Positions 33,887-44,600 of a DNA stretch of 64,000 bases are shown here, piece by piece. This DNA is from Mesorhabditis belari. Lineage: Eukaryota > Nematoda > Chromadorea > Rhabditida > Rhabditidae. Made by a program: the position numbers and the translations under genes. Under the pieces are notes generated by a model. That model was not told where the DNA came from and made no database searches. It saw only the letters and a list, made by a program, of their open reading frames with translations. Each line of letters begins with the position of its first letter. Position 1 is the first letter of the stretch. The stretch covers positions 255,501 to 319,500 of the forward strand of contig CAUEEP010000200.1 of assembly GCA_958450365.1 (NCBI GenBank), in the 5' to 3' direction.

Positions 33887-36674
33887 ATGACAGACGAAAT
33901 CGAACAAAGAGAAGAGGTGCCGAAGTCTCGAAAGAGAACGGGCAAGAATCAACCGGTCCAAGGTGAATTTCCAAGGGACAACTCTTTGTCCATTGTCCAA
34001 GGGACAACTCTTTGGTCAACCTTACTCAAAATGGTAAACACACTCTTTCTGACACACTAGGCTCTTCGTTTTCTATCATCGAAGGTTTTAAAACACTAGA
34101 AAGGATGTGTTTCTTTGAGTACAAAGAACATGAAGAGCTTGAAGGTTTCATAGCATAAGTCATTAGAATAATCTTCAAACCCAACATGCCAAAATGCCAA
34201 TGTCGCTTATGATCTTTCGAATAGAATCAACTCTTGTTTGCCCATCAAAAAAGGGCGGTCATATCGATGACAAATCGCCTCTTTCCACAACTTTCTCACC
34301 TTGTCCATTTCAATGATAAGGGCCCCGTTTGCAATTTTTTTATGCAACTATGCAAAAAGATTTTGAATACTTTTGGAATCTCATCAAATCACTTTTACCC
34401 AATAAATTTCTTGATCTTTCATATCACGCGAAGCCAAAAGGTAACTCGAATGAAATCTCTATTTAAATATATTGGGTTGATGAATTTGGTGACACCAAAA
34501 TGGGTTTCTTTTGAAGAACGTGCTCAAACTGTCACATATGACAATAGCCCGCAGTTTTCAATTCACTAACCTAATATTTAGATTCAAAATGGCGACAACA
34601 GAAACTGGCTGCCTATCGACCGGTCTTTAATGCGACTTCGGTAATTTCTGAGAGAATTTCAAGATCTACATTGTATTGAAGGTTTTCCCATGGACAACGA
34701 TTCTCGGGGCGATCTTTCTCGGCATTGGGATACTGCTTTTTGTCACGAATTTAAATGGTGTGTGATTAAAATAGCCAAAAACTTTAACCCAATTCTAGCA
34801 AAAGAGATCGTGATCGATTACACGAATTGTCGAAATCCGAATGGATCCGATGTGAATGAATTCATTGAATCAAATGACGGAGCATTCATCTCACTTATTG
34901 AAAGGACCGAGCACGAAGGAGAAACAACGCTTAATTGCCAATTTCGCATTAATCTCACTGAGGATTATTTTGTGAGTGTAAAAATTGTTGAAACTTTATT
35001 GAATACTCTTAGGGTAATGTCAAAATCTACTATGGTCTTCGTAATTTCTATCAAAACACTCGAGGTTATGTGAAATCGAGAAGTGATATTCAGGTATTCT
35101 TCTATAATCTATTTTTTATCAATTCAGAGTGTTTTATAATTTCATTTTTGTAAATTCAGTTGGCAGCAGCGAGTCCGAGTGATTTATTGAATACGGGTGA
35201 TTGTGGATCTGATGACAGCAAGGATACAATTGAAAGAGATGGAGAAAATAAGACTCTCGTCATTGCACCTTGTGGGAAAATTGCTTTCTCGATGTTCAAC
35301 GGTTGGAGCTGGAAAGATTCATTGTTAAACTTTACAAAGCAAGATTTCAGATACATTCAAGTTGACATACAAGGATATAATTGAAGTCCCATTGACCACA
35401 CGAGGAATGGTTCATGAAACGGATATGGCCAAAAAATTCAAGAATCCACCATTGCCCGCTGGAAGCTCAAATCTCTGTGACGCGTTTGCGGTGAGATCGA
35501 AATTTTGATAAGATATTTAGCGTGAAAATCTGGATCTAATGCCACAGATAAGCTACTAAACTAAAAGAAGAAGCTTCTCGTTTTTCTTTTCTTCTTTTTC
35601 TTACTTTCAAAAGCTATCAACGATTGGCTCTCTTTCAGAACACGACAAAGCCGAAATCATGGCCTGCGCCGATTTGTGAGATTTTCAGCAAATCCGAAGC
35701 TGGACAGGGATTTGCAAATAAAGATTTTCAAGTGAGTTCTTGAATATAAAACTTTAGAGTTTTTAAATTTTAGGTCTGGATGGAACCGGCTGCTTTACCT
35801 CATTTCCGCAAGATTTATCGCCTTCTCGATCGAGAGGTTTGTCAATCAAAGTTTCCCATAAGATACAGCAATCAAAAGAAAACTATTGTAATCTGTTCCT
35901 ATTCGTTTAGAGTTTTATGAATGAGACAGAAGTGGAGGTAAATAGAAGCTATTCATCCCTTTGTATATCAAAAAAATCCCGATGTTCAAAGAATTCCCCT
36001 ACCGTAAATACTGTAATAGTACCCCACCCCCTCGTACAGTCACGTAGTCGCAAAAGTTTTTTCATCATTTCATTTTTTTCAAAGCACCCATACTTTCAAA
36101 AAATGCGTCTTTGGTATCAAAAAATAGCTGAAATTCAGGGCTATTTTTTGATACTTAAGCGCGCATTGTAGCATAAACCAGTGTCGAGAAAAACTCGTTC
36201 AAGCTAGCTAGACTACGCAACACTCCGTACCGTCATTATGGGGGTGAGGTACTATTACAGTATTTACGGTATGTGATCAGAGCTTTACAAAGAAAGATTT
36301 AGAGATAAATCTTTTCAGGCTGATATCTTTTCGAAGGGATTACCAAAGGGAGAGTACACTTTGACGATCACCTACAGTGAGTTTAAATGGAAAAGACTGT
36401 AAAAACAATGTTTTCTAGATTACCCAGTAGAGCCTGGCGAGTTGAATATCAACAAAACATTCATCATTGCAATTGAGACATGGGCTGGACCAAAGAACTT
36501 GTTTTTACCAATAGGTAAGCCTAAAAGCAGTGAAGCTCGCAAGAATCAGTTTATGGAAAAATGGCTCAACAATACCAGTAAACTTTAGCCTATATAATTG
36601 TCGGTGGAGTTCATTTGTTCATCAGTGCCGCTCTCTTCGGCCTCTATATCCGAATGAGATACAAATCGGATTAA
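33887..36674 (+). CDS. chat-1: CDC50/TMEM30 family, P4-ATPase (flippase) accessory subunit
   Basis: About twelve exons encode the whole family architecture: cytosolic MTDEIEQREEVPKSRKR, then DSKWRQQKLAAYRPVF, TM1 TILGAIFLGIGILLFVTN, the ectodomain with EIVIDYTNCRNPN, LNCQFRINLTEDYF, YYGLRNFYQNTRGYVKSR, the conserved IAPCGKIAFSMFN, FANKDFQ spliced to VWMEPAALPHFRKIYRLL, GLPKGEYTLTITYNYPVE, and TM2 IIVGGVHLFISAALFGLYI, ending RMRYKSD. CDC50 proteins bind P4-ATPases, bring them out of the ER and take part in phospholipid flipping. All hallmark blocks are present. Intron 1 holds a 103-bp mariner relic, and a late intron (after MNETEVE) a 268-bp MITE. A 6-codon upstream frame ends one base before the start. 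The symbol is that of the C. elegans homologue; exact orthology is inferred. Confidence 0.9.
34472..34574. mobile_element. 103-bp mariner relic (both ends, no interior)
   Basis: TA-flanked. The left end TTGGGTTGATGAATTTGGTG and right end CCCGCAGTTTTCAATTCACT followed by AACCTAA match the ends of the mariner at 24407-25398 with several changes. Essentially nothing of the interior remains. It lies in the first intron of the CDC50 gene. Confidence 0.8.
36002..36269. mobile_element. MITE, CCGTAAATACTG family, short copy
   Basis: TA-flanked, 268 bp, ends CCGTAAATACTGTAATAGTA and its complement. The interior has an inverted pair around TTTGGTATCAAAAAATAGCT. It shares sequence and ends with 29417-29850 but has only one copy of the interior block. 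It sits in an intron of the CDC50 gene. Confidence 0.9.
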
Positions 36675-36922
36675 TCACAAATTTTTCAAGTTTTACCTGA
36701 TTTATCCCAGATGTAGATTGCCCATTTTGCCCAATTTGTACTTTTTTGTATCTTCACTTACCCAATCATCCAATCTCAATTCAGAATCGCGGGTATCATT
36801 TTGTGTTGTTTACCTTTAGCCTAGTCATTCATTGAGTGTGATTACTGCCCGGTAAAGTTGCTGAAATTTATTTTATTAAATGCAATAAAATTATTGGTAA
36901 AACAGATCAATAAATATATCTA

Positions 36923-37188
36923 TTAGGCTGTCCAGAAAGCTTTTTCGTCCCTTTTCCTTTCCGTTTAAAACCAACAAATGCACCAATTGAACTACGGTTT
37001 GTTTCATTAGAAAGGTCAATTATTTTTCTGTAAAATAACATTAAAACGGGTTTAAATGTCTTATGTCTGGTTTTTTTGGGAGCGGGAAGTCGAGTAGTCG
37101 AAAAGGGCGACGGCTCGATGACGCGATTTAGGCCTTATTTTTCAACAGAAGTATGAAAAAGAACGAAAAGACTTTCTGGACAACTTAA
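36923..37188. mobile_element. mariner-type MITE
   Basis: TA-flanked, 266 bp. Ends TTAGGCTGTCCAGAAAGC and the imperfect complement CTTTCTGGACAACTTAA; the sub-terminal TTTTTCGT is also mirrored. The TTAGGCTGTCCAGAAAG start is mariner-like. No transposase frame. It sits between the CDC50 gene and the first p24 gene, which converge here. Confidence 0.85.
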
Positions 37189-37426
37189 TAGTTAAGTAGG
37201 GAAGTAGGGAAGTTTGTGAGCAAGAATTGCACCGGCAAAATTCACACAAAATGAGATTACCCTTTTTTGAGTACGTTAAGTGAGCAAAAGTGTAAAACGG
37301 ATAACTGCTGGGGAATAATATAAGCTCGTTAAAGGTTATTGTTCTAAAATGGATACATAGAAGGTGAGAATCGGAGGTGAAATTGAATGAAGTATGGATG
37401 TTTTAGTTTATAGGCTATATTACTTT

Positions 37427-38571
37427 TCACATCTTTCCTTTTCTCAGCAATCGACCAACTTTCGAGTCATCAGAAAGGATACTTCGGATCAAGAAAACCT
37501 GAAAATTTTGTTTTATCAGCTTGTATATAATTTGAGCCACAAGTTGATCTTAATTTTCACTTACCTGTACGAAACATGCAGTCAACATCACCAATGTGTT
37601 CACCGTTCCCCAGAAGTTGATGTTCTCGAAATTCGTCTCCGCCAACGTCCTATCAATACTAGCATTTTGCAGTTTGATCTTTATCTACCTATCAATGTAT
37701 TCGATGTGTTGCAATGCCTGTTGGATACTCTCAATTTGACTCAAATGAGTTTTGATTTTCCCTGTAGCCATCTAAATTCCTTGCTTTGCAGTTGTTATGT
37801 TCACCTTTTACCTCAAAGAAATCTAGTCGAGCTTCCAAATGTGCAGCCGAAACTTGTTCCAATTCGTTGAGATCACTCATAAAATTTCCATCTTTGTCCA
37901 TCACATAGACGTGTAGTGCCACCTAGCAGAAACAAAATAGTTATGGTTTTGTTCTGAAATTGTACAATTTTGTTTGCAGTTGTGCTGATCTTGTTGTCAA
38001 AACACATCACGTAATCACCAATCGGGCTTTTTGATAGATCGACTCTGAAAGTGGAGATTTCGCAACAATATATCCATCATGCTTTTTACAAATTTGCATT
38101 TAAAGCACAAGTACCGTGTCCTTTTAATTATTTCTGTCTTTTTTCACTTACGTATGCCTTCCATGCATTTTTGCTGTTTCATCAGCCAGCAATTGTTGAG
38201 ACGGGCTTCTCAGTGTAAACGAAATATCCAATCCACTACCACCTTTTAGAACCTAGATATACTTTTTGAGACTCTGGGGTTTTAGTTATATAATAAGAGT
38301 ATTGTCCAGGCAGTAAACTGACAATCCAGTTGACTTCCATCGATCCTGCTTTCGGATTCGTGATCGTGTGCCAAAAACATTCGACTTTCCCCGGATCCAC
38401 TCTCACCGTGATTCCAACCTATTGGTAATTTTTGAATTGACGTTATTCATTCTTCCATTTAACAGGTAAGGCGCTACTAAAGTCACAACCATTAAGCAAA
38501 TTTACCTCATCCTCGGAAATAATAGCATTTCCAATCGTGAAAAATATGGCTGTTAGAGTAACAAGCCTCAT
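37427..38571 (-). CDS. p24 family cargo receptor (TMED1/5 type)
   Basis: Starts at 38571 with a signal peptide, MRLVTLTAIFFTIGNA. The GOLD domain follows: VRVDPGKVECFWHTI, GGSGLDISFTLRSPS, and DYVMCFDN, whose Cys pairs with the one in ECFW. Then come an acidic, helical linker (MSDLNELEQVSAAHLEAR) and the single C-terminal membrane segment INFWGTVNTLVMLTACFVQ. A short cytosolic tail, VFLIRSILSDDSKVGRLL, ends RKGKM at 37427. p24 proteins cycle between ER and Golgi and load cargo into COPII vesicles. The tail keeps the hydrophobic start but lacks a dilysine end. Next to a second p24 gene on the same strand; an acceptor GTTTCAG ends 4 bases before the ATG. Confidence 0.88.
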
Positions 38572-38852
38572 CTAACTGAAACTCCTTAATACAGCGTATT
38601 CAATAATTAAATGAAAATATTTTAGATATGGATCTTCCAAAAATGAAGTTGTTTTGTCTCGAGATGGAAAGAAAATAATTTATCACCCCTAAAATATAAT
38701 AATTATGCAAAGTAACACATTCAGAATAATATGCGAAACCCATAAAGAAAAACCGATGACTAAATCAATAATAAAGACATATCACAGAGAATGAAAGAGG
38801 CGGAAAAAGAAACAAAATTAACAACAACCTGATGGAAACATAACACAATTAA

Positions 38853-40083
38853 TCAATCTTGATGTGTGCCTTTTCGAAGAAACTGGCCGATTTTTGAGTT
38901 CTCTTCGAAGAGGCTTCGAATCATATAGACCTAAATTATCCAACATTAAGCATCCATGCTAACCATTGTGCTTGACCGATAACAAACTAACCTGGATACC
39001 AGCTACAAACATTAACACCAGAGCGTTCAAAATCGACCAAAACGTGACGCGATCCAGATTTGCATTCATGATTGCTCGATCTCTAGCTTCATGGGCTCTA
39101 AATTTTTGTTTCTTTAACCATAAACCTAATTTAATATACCTTAAAACGGCTTGATGGTATTCCACCTTGTTGAAATTGTTCTTGATCCTCGTAGCAGAAC
39201 TCTAAACAAAACAGCAAACATTAAAACTTGATTTTCAGAACTCACTTGAAAAACTTCGACAGTCACTCCAAGGTCCTCCATACGTTTCTTTAAATTAGCA
39301 TCCTAAAAAGACATTTTTGATATCTGAACTTTTAGTTATTACCTGGAGTCCTGCCCTAGCATAGTCAAAGTCGTCCAAATTCCCAGCGGCATCATAAAGA
39401 AAGATTTCGAAGAAAACAACCTAAAAGAAAAATAAAAATTTAACCAGAAAAACAACAAACCTTTCGTGCCTGATAGCTGAATGCATTGTCGAAACAAAAT
39501 TGATAATCTCCAGGTTGTTTAACTTCGATTCTGAATTTAAATAGATACAAAATTTTTTGAAAACTTACTTGTGGCTTCCATCGGTTTTCATATTTTCTTG
39601 AACAAGAACTTCGGCACCGAGTAACACCATGAAATTAATATTGAGGTCGCCTCCATCGATCACCTAAAAATATCAAATATGTATATATATTGAAATGCAA
39701 TGATTGAACTAAATTAAGCATCCGTCGAAAAGGAAAACGTCAATTTGCATGCCTAGCTGGCGTATATCGATAACGACCCGCGTCTTGTAGTTTTAGGAAA
39801 GCGGCGTTTTAGCGTAAAACGAACGTTATCAGTCAAATCCAAACCACAGAAAAACCGCCTGAAAGGCACGCCATCAGCTATGAGAATGCATTACATAGCT
39901 AGGCTTATTTAAAGACAGGCTGATAAACCGTACCTGATAATCCACTTCTATCGATTTGTACTTCGAGTCAGTGACCGCTTGAAAGTAGCATTGAAACTTC
40001 CCGGGAGGCACCTCAACGGTGAAGTCATATTCTCCGCATATTGTTAGAGCCACCAACAAGAAGAGCAACAACAATGCTCTCAT
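38853..40083 (-). CDS. p24 family cargo receptor (TMED1/5 type), second copy
   Basis: Signal peptide MRALLLLFLLVALTICG, then a GOLD domain: FTVEVPPGKFQCYFQAV, SIEVDYQ spliced to VIDGGDLNINFMVLLG, GDYQFCFDN. The coiled linker DANLKKRMEDLGVTVEVF and RAHEARDRAIMNANLD lead into the membrane segment VTFWSILNALVLMFVAGIQ and the tail VYMIRSLFEENSKIGQFL, ending GTHQD at 38853. The VYMxxSLFE tail resembles TMED5. It stands 281 bp upstream of the other p24 gene, same direction, with the same order of domains but well-diverged sequence, so the pair is old. An acceptor CTTTTAG ends 5 bases before the ATG, consistent with trans-splicing. Confidence 0.88.
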
Positions 40084-40600
40084 CGAATCTAAAAGATAAA
40101 ATTCGAGTTTAAGCGCCGTACAGAGAGAAAGATTTAAAAAGAAAATTCTATAAAATTTATGCGTTTCTCCAACGAGGGCAAATAGTTGCAACTTCTTGGC
40201 ACGCTATATCGTGGCAACTCATTTGGCAGACAGCCAGTTACGGTAGAATCCGCCACAAATTTTCCGTCTTTCTTTCATTTCTCATAAATATCTTTGTATA
40301 ATGCGATGTTTCTTGTTGTTTTTTCAATCTAATCCTTCTTTGTTTGTATTTTAGAAGCACGCCTTTACACCCAGCTCTTTGCATTTACACCCAGTAGCCT
40401 CTCTAGTACTACTTTAGTATCGGGGATTTTGGCAAATTTGTGTCACTGAAAAATGCGAATTTTTGGAATTTTGAAATCTTATTAGAGTTAGAAAGTCACA
40501 CAATATTTTAATCTAATCCCTAGCCCCATCACATTTTCATTTTTTCCCTGCGCAACTTTCGATTTGGTTTATCATTTCTTAACTCTTAATTTCAGGTAAA
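40084..40600. other. spacer between divergent p24 and rps-25 genes
   Basis: 517 bp with no gene. It must contain the promoters of both neighbours. It includes a short direct repeat TTTACACCCAG (40369 and 40384). Confidence 0.6.
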
Positions 40601-41243
40601 ATGCCACCAAAGACGGCCAAAAAAGCGGACCCGAAGGGTGGAAAAGCGCCAAAGAAGAAAGAAGGCGGAGGAGGTGGAAAAGCGAAGAAGAAGAAGTGGT
40701 CGAAGGGAAAAGTCAGAGATAAACTCAACAACATGGTGCTTTTCGATCAAGCGACCTACGACAAACTCTACAAAGAGGTATATTTGTTTTACTTAATATA
40801 GGTTAGATATTTAAGTCGAGCCAGCAAGTTTTTCATGTCATAACAAATCTGCCAGTAGTTAAAGAGGTAGCATTGGTAACAAGTACATGGCTCTATGAGA
40901 TACATCTAAGAAGGAAATTTGCTAATGAGAATAAGACATTCATTGATAATATGCTGATAGCAACCAGAGCTTCATTGATTACTAGGTATACACTTCACTA
41001 TCCTATCTCATTAACCGAATTACCTGAAATAGTAACATACTTGATTGTTTTTTTTAGATCACGACCTCCAAGCTAATCACCCCTTCAACTGTTTCCGAAC
41101 GATTGAAAGTCCGCGCCTCGCTCGCAAAAGCTGGACTCCGGGAGCTGCAAGCGAAAGGACTAATTAAATGCGTCGTCAAACACGGATCCCAATTAGTTTT
41201 CACCAGAGCGACAAAGGCGGATGACCCAGCAATTGTTGAATAA
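40601..41243 (+). CDS. rps-25: 40S ribosomal protein S25
   Basis: Two exons, 40601-40777 and 41058-41243, in phase 0. The first encodes the basic N-terminus [20 protein letters not shown] and the core start [19 protein letters not shown]; the second gives [38 protein letters not shown] and ends [14 protein letters not shown]. Length (about 120 residues) and sequence match eS25 of the small ribosomal subunit. TTTCAG ends 5 bases before the ATG, as expected for a trans-spliced housekeeping gene. The 280-bp intron is AT-rich and contains a spurious frame. Confidence 0.97.
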
Positions 41244-41665
41244 TGTTATTTTTCTAAAATAAATTTTATTTTTTTGGCGCAATATGTCTTTTTCTCGGTT
41301 AAATATACACTCGTATTTGTGTCAGCGAGATTTCGTTCTTGCAGTTACATCATGCACTCGACTTTTTGTGTAAGTTGGTATTTGAGTACCAAAGCTTTGT
41401 TTTCACGTTAGCGATGCAAAACCGCAATTTTGAGCTCGTAGCAATTACGGGAATTCTGAACCTCCGTTTTCCTATAGACGATTTTTCCTTGCGCGCTGTG
41501 AGCTCTGCTCATCAGCTGTAGGCGAATGAAATTTCGCAAGTTGGACCAGTAAACCTAACGCGGCGTTGCTAGATTTGGGTTGAAGTTTCTGGGTTTTGAA
41601 ATTTGATTTACGTTTTTTGATCACCCGGTTCAAAAGCTTGCATTCTATAGTAACCATTGGTTCAG

Positions 41666-44600
41666 ATGTCAAAGCGCTTCGAAAAATCGTTAAGCCTTGC
41701 GACTGATTCGAACGTATTGGAAACCGACTGGGATGCCGTACTCGATTGTGTTGATCAAATACGAGGGGGAGAAGCAAAGTGAATTTTTTACTTAGACATT
41801 TAATTCATCTGCCTAGGGCTCCGGAAGCAATGGTTCTTGTGCTTTCCCGCTTAAAGAGTGAAAATCCTCATGTTGTTCTTCATGCACTTATTCTTTTGGA
41901 AGCAATGGTAAAGAACTGCGGAAAAAAGGTTGGCATTCAATTTGTAAGCTTGCATTTGCATGTCTAGGTTCACAATGAGCTTGCAACTCGCGAATTTATG
42001 GAGGGAATCAAAGAACTGGCTATTGAAGCAAAAGCAGAAACAGTCAAAACGAAAGTTCTCGAATTACTACAGTGCTGGGCGATGGCTTTTGCGAACAAAG
42101 CGGAATACAAAATAATCGTCGACACCCACAACTTGATGAAATTGGCTGGTTTTGATTTCCCGTCAGTTAAAGGTGGATTAAAGAATTTTTGTAAGTTAAG
42201 AGTTGTTTTCTAGAAGCAGCTGCGATGTTTGCTTCACAAGTGGCTCCAGAATGGGAAGAAGGAGCAAACTGTTATAGGTATGCACTATCAATGTTTTTGA
42301 TCTTGCTGGTTTTCAGGTGTCGTTCCGAATTCACCTTTCTTACGCGGAAACATCACTGTCGCGCTTGTGGTCAAATCTTCTGCCATGGATGTAGCAGCAA
42401 AGAAATGTTGTTGCCACAATTCGGAATTGAAAAACCTGTGAGTTTGCTGACAATTTGCTCTTTTCTTCTAAATTGGGCATTTATATGCTTGTTCTACGAA
42501 TTTTAGGTGCGTGTTTGTGATGCCTGCTACGAGAAGGGAGTTGGTGTTGCCCTTAGCAAACAATCAGCAACTCCAGCTCGGCCTAAGGTAATTGATTTTT
42601 TTGTTTGCATTTTGTGTTTGTGTGAATGCTTGTACTTGTCTGCAGTTTTCTTCATCCGCCGATGAATCAAGTGTTGTCGATCAATTTGGCGCCTTCTACG
42701 GGGACGATGACTCAATAACGACACTAAACGCACTTGCACAAAATAACCCGAATCGATTGTATGCTATTGGAAACCCACGTGCAGTTGCAAACCGTCAAAA
42801 GCAAGCAGAAAAGCCAGAAGGATTATTCAAGTCGCTTTTCAAAGGAGTTTTGGGAAATAAAAAGAGACCGGTAAGGTTTTCGCATCATTTCTTGATTTCA
42901 TTTCTCCTCTCCCTCCTCGTCATATGGTAATATTGCTGCATGAGCTAGTAACCTTTGTTTGTCTTGACCTAGGTGTGTGAATCTAACCAACTGGCCTTAA
43001 AAAATTTAACGAATGGTCAAATTAGTATTCTCAACTCTTTTTTTCTAGGAATCTTCGTACAACCCTGCTGCAACCGATCCTGGAGCTGAAGAGCGGGTAA
43101 TGTTTGTTAGTTTTCCAAAAATAATGTATTATTAGGAACGACAAGCAAGACTCGCGAGGGAAAAAGAAGAAGAGGACTATCAACTTAGTCTGGCCATGGC
43201 TATCTCTCAAAGCGAAGCGGAAGCAAAAGTAATATATTATACTTTTTTTAATAAGCAACAATGTGTAGCTTCAATTTTGCTTTTAGGAAAAAGAAAGGGC
43301 AAATTCACTTTACTCGTTTTACAATGGCGTGAAAGATCAAGTTAGCAGTCACGTGTCATCGCCCATGAACGATACCATGTCGATTGCTCCTTCGGAACAC
43401 ATCGGTGTTTATAAAGGAGCCGCTGATAGTGTTCGAGGTAACTTTTCTTGGTTTGTAAAAGAAATGTACCGAGATTTTAGAATCGCCTTCTGAGAATTCA
43501 TTGAATGCTGATGATCCTCTTGCACGTTATCTTAACCGCGATTATTGGCAGCAACGAAAAGAAAAAGCAAACGCAAAAGTCGAAAGTTGGGACGTCAATC
43601 CATCAGCGCCATTGCCAAGCGAACCTTCTTTGGGAGGAAGCAGCTACGTTCCTACTGTGCGTGGAAGTCCCCCTCCAAACAATCAAAAAGAACTGGGTAT
43701 GTAACACGTTGTTTTCAGATACATGCTATGTAGGTTAGGCTCTCTAATATGTTCAATTTTAGTCTATTCGACTGGTCTTTCTTCCCTTGATGAGGAGACT
43801 CTCCAAAAAAGTGAAGATACCAAGAAATTTTGTGCTGATGTCAATGAACAGGTATTTTTGTATCATAATATTTATTACTGACAAGCGTTTAACGACGAGT
43901 TCCATCCTCGAAGAAAACACCACCATCAAGAGCGCAATACTTAGGACAGATTCCACGCTCTCCCTCGATGCCAGAGTTGCCGTCATTTCCTTTGGATCCA
44001 GGGGTTCCATCATTTCCGGGCTTTCCAGGGGCGCCATCGGGTCCCTTAGGTCCAGGCTCTCCCCATTTTCCTGGACGTCCAGGGTTTCCGGATAGTCCAT
44101 GGGGTCCTTGGGGTCCGTCTTTTCCGGGTTCTCCAGCTGGTCCAGGTTGGGGTCCCTTACTCTCCGCATCAGGTCCATGAGGTCCCGGCTGTCCAGATTG
44201 TCCAGGACGACCAGGATGCCCGGGCTGTCCTTTGGAACCTCCTTGACCGGGCTCTCCATCGGGTCCTTTGGGTCCAGGAGGTCCATGGGGTCCTGGGTAA
44301 CCATCTGTTCCGGGTGGACCTTGGGGTCCGGGCTCTCCAGCTGGACACGGCTCACATGGTGGTGGGGTGACTGGCTCGCACATGTTGGATGGAGCACGAC
44401 CAGGGTTTCCAGGCATTCCAGCGGATCCGCTACGTCCAGGGCGACCATGTTTTCCTGGAGCTCCTTGTGGTCCAGCGGGTCCGGGCAAACAGCATCCTTG
44501 GCATTGGGAGGCTTGACGAGCAACCCTGGTCCTGTTGTTCACTAATGGCTCGGCACCCATATGATAAACCTAAAATTCGCTAATTCGCTAATCAACATCC

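Noticed and set aside
34234..34569. 111-residue frame in CDC50 intron 1
   Set aside because: No recognised motif, crosses the mariner relic, and lies between well-supported exons of one gene.
42174..42214. In-frame stop created in hgrs-1 if the intron starts at GTAAGT (42191)
   Set aside because: Using the donor GTGGAT at about 42174 gives VK joined to EAAAMF, which matches the Hrs family, so the gene is not broken.
43759..44545. Long Asp/Pro/Leu- or Ser/Gly-rich frames overlapping the nested collagen
   Set aside because: Shadow frames of the Gly-X-Y repeat; only the minus frame with cuticle collagen motifs is supported.
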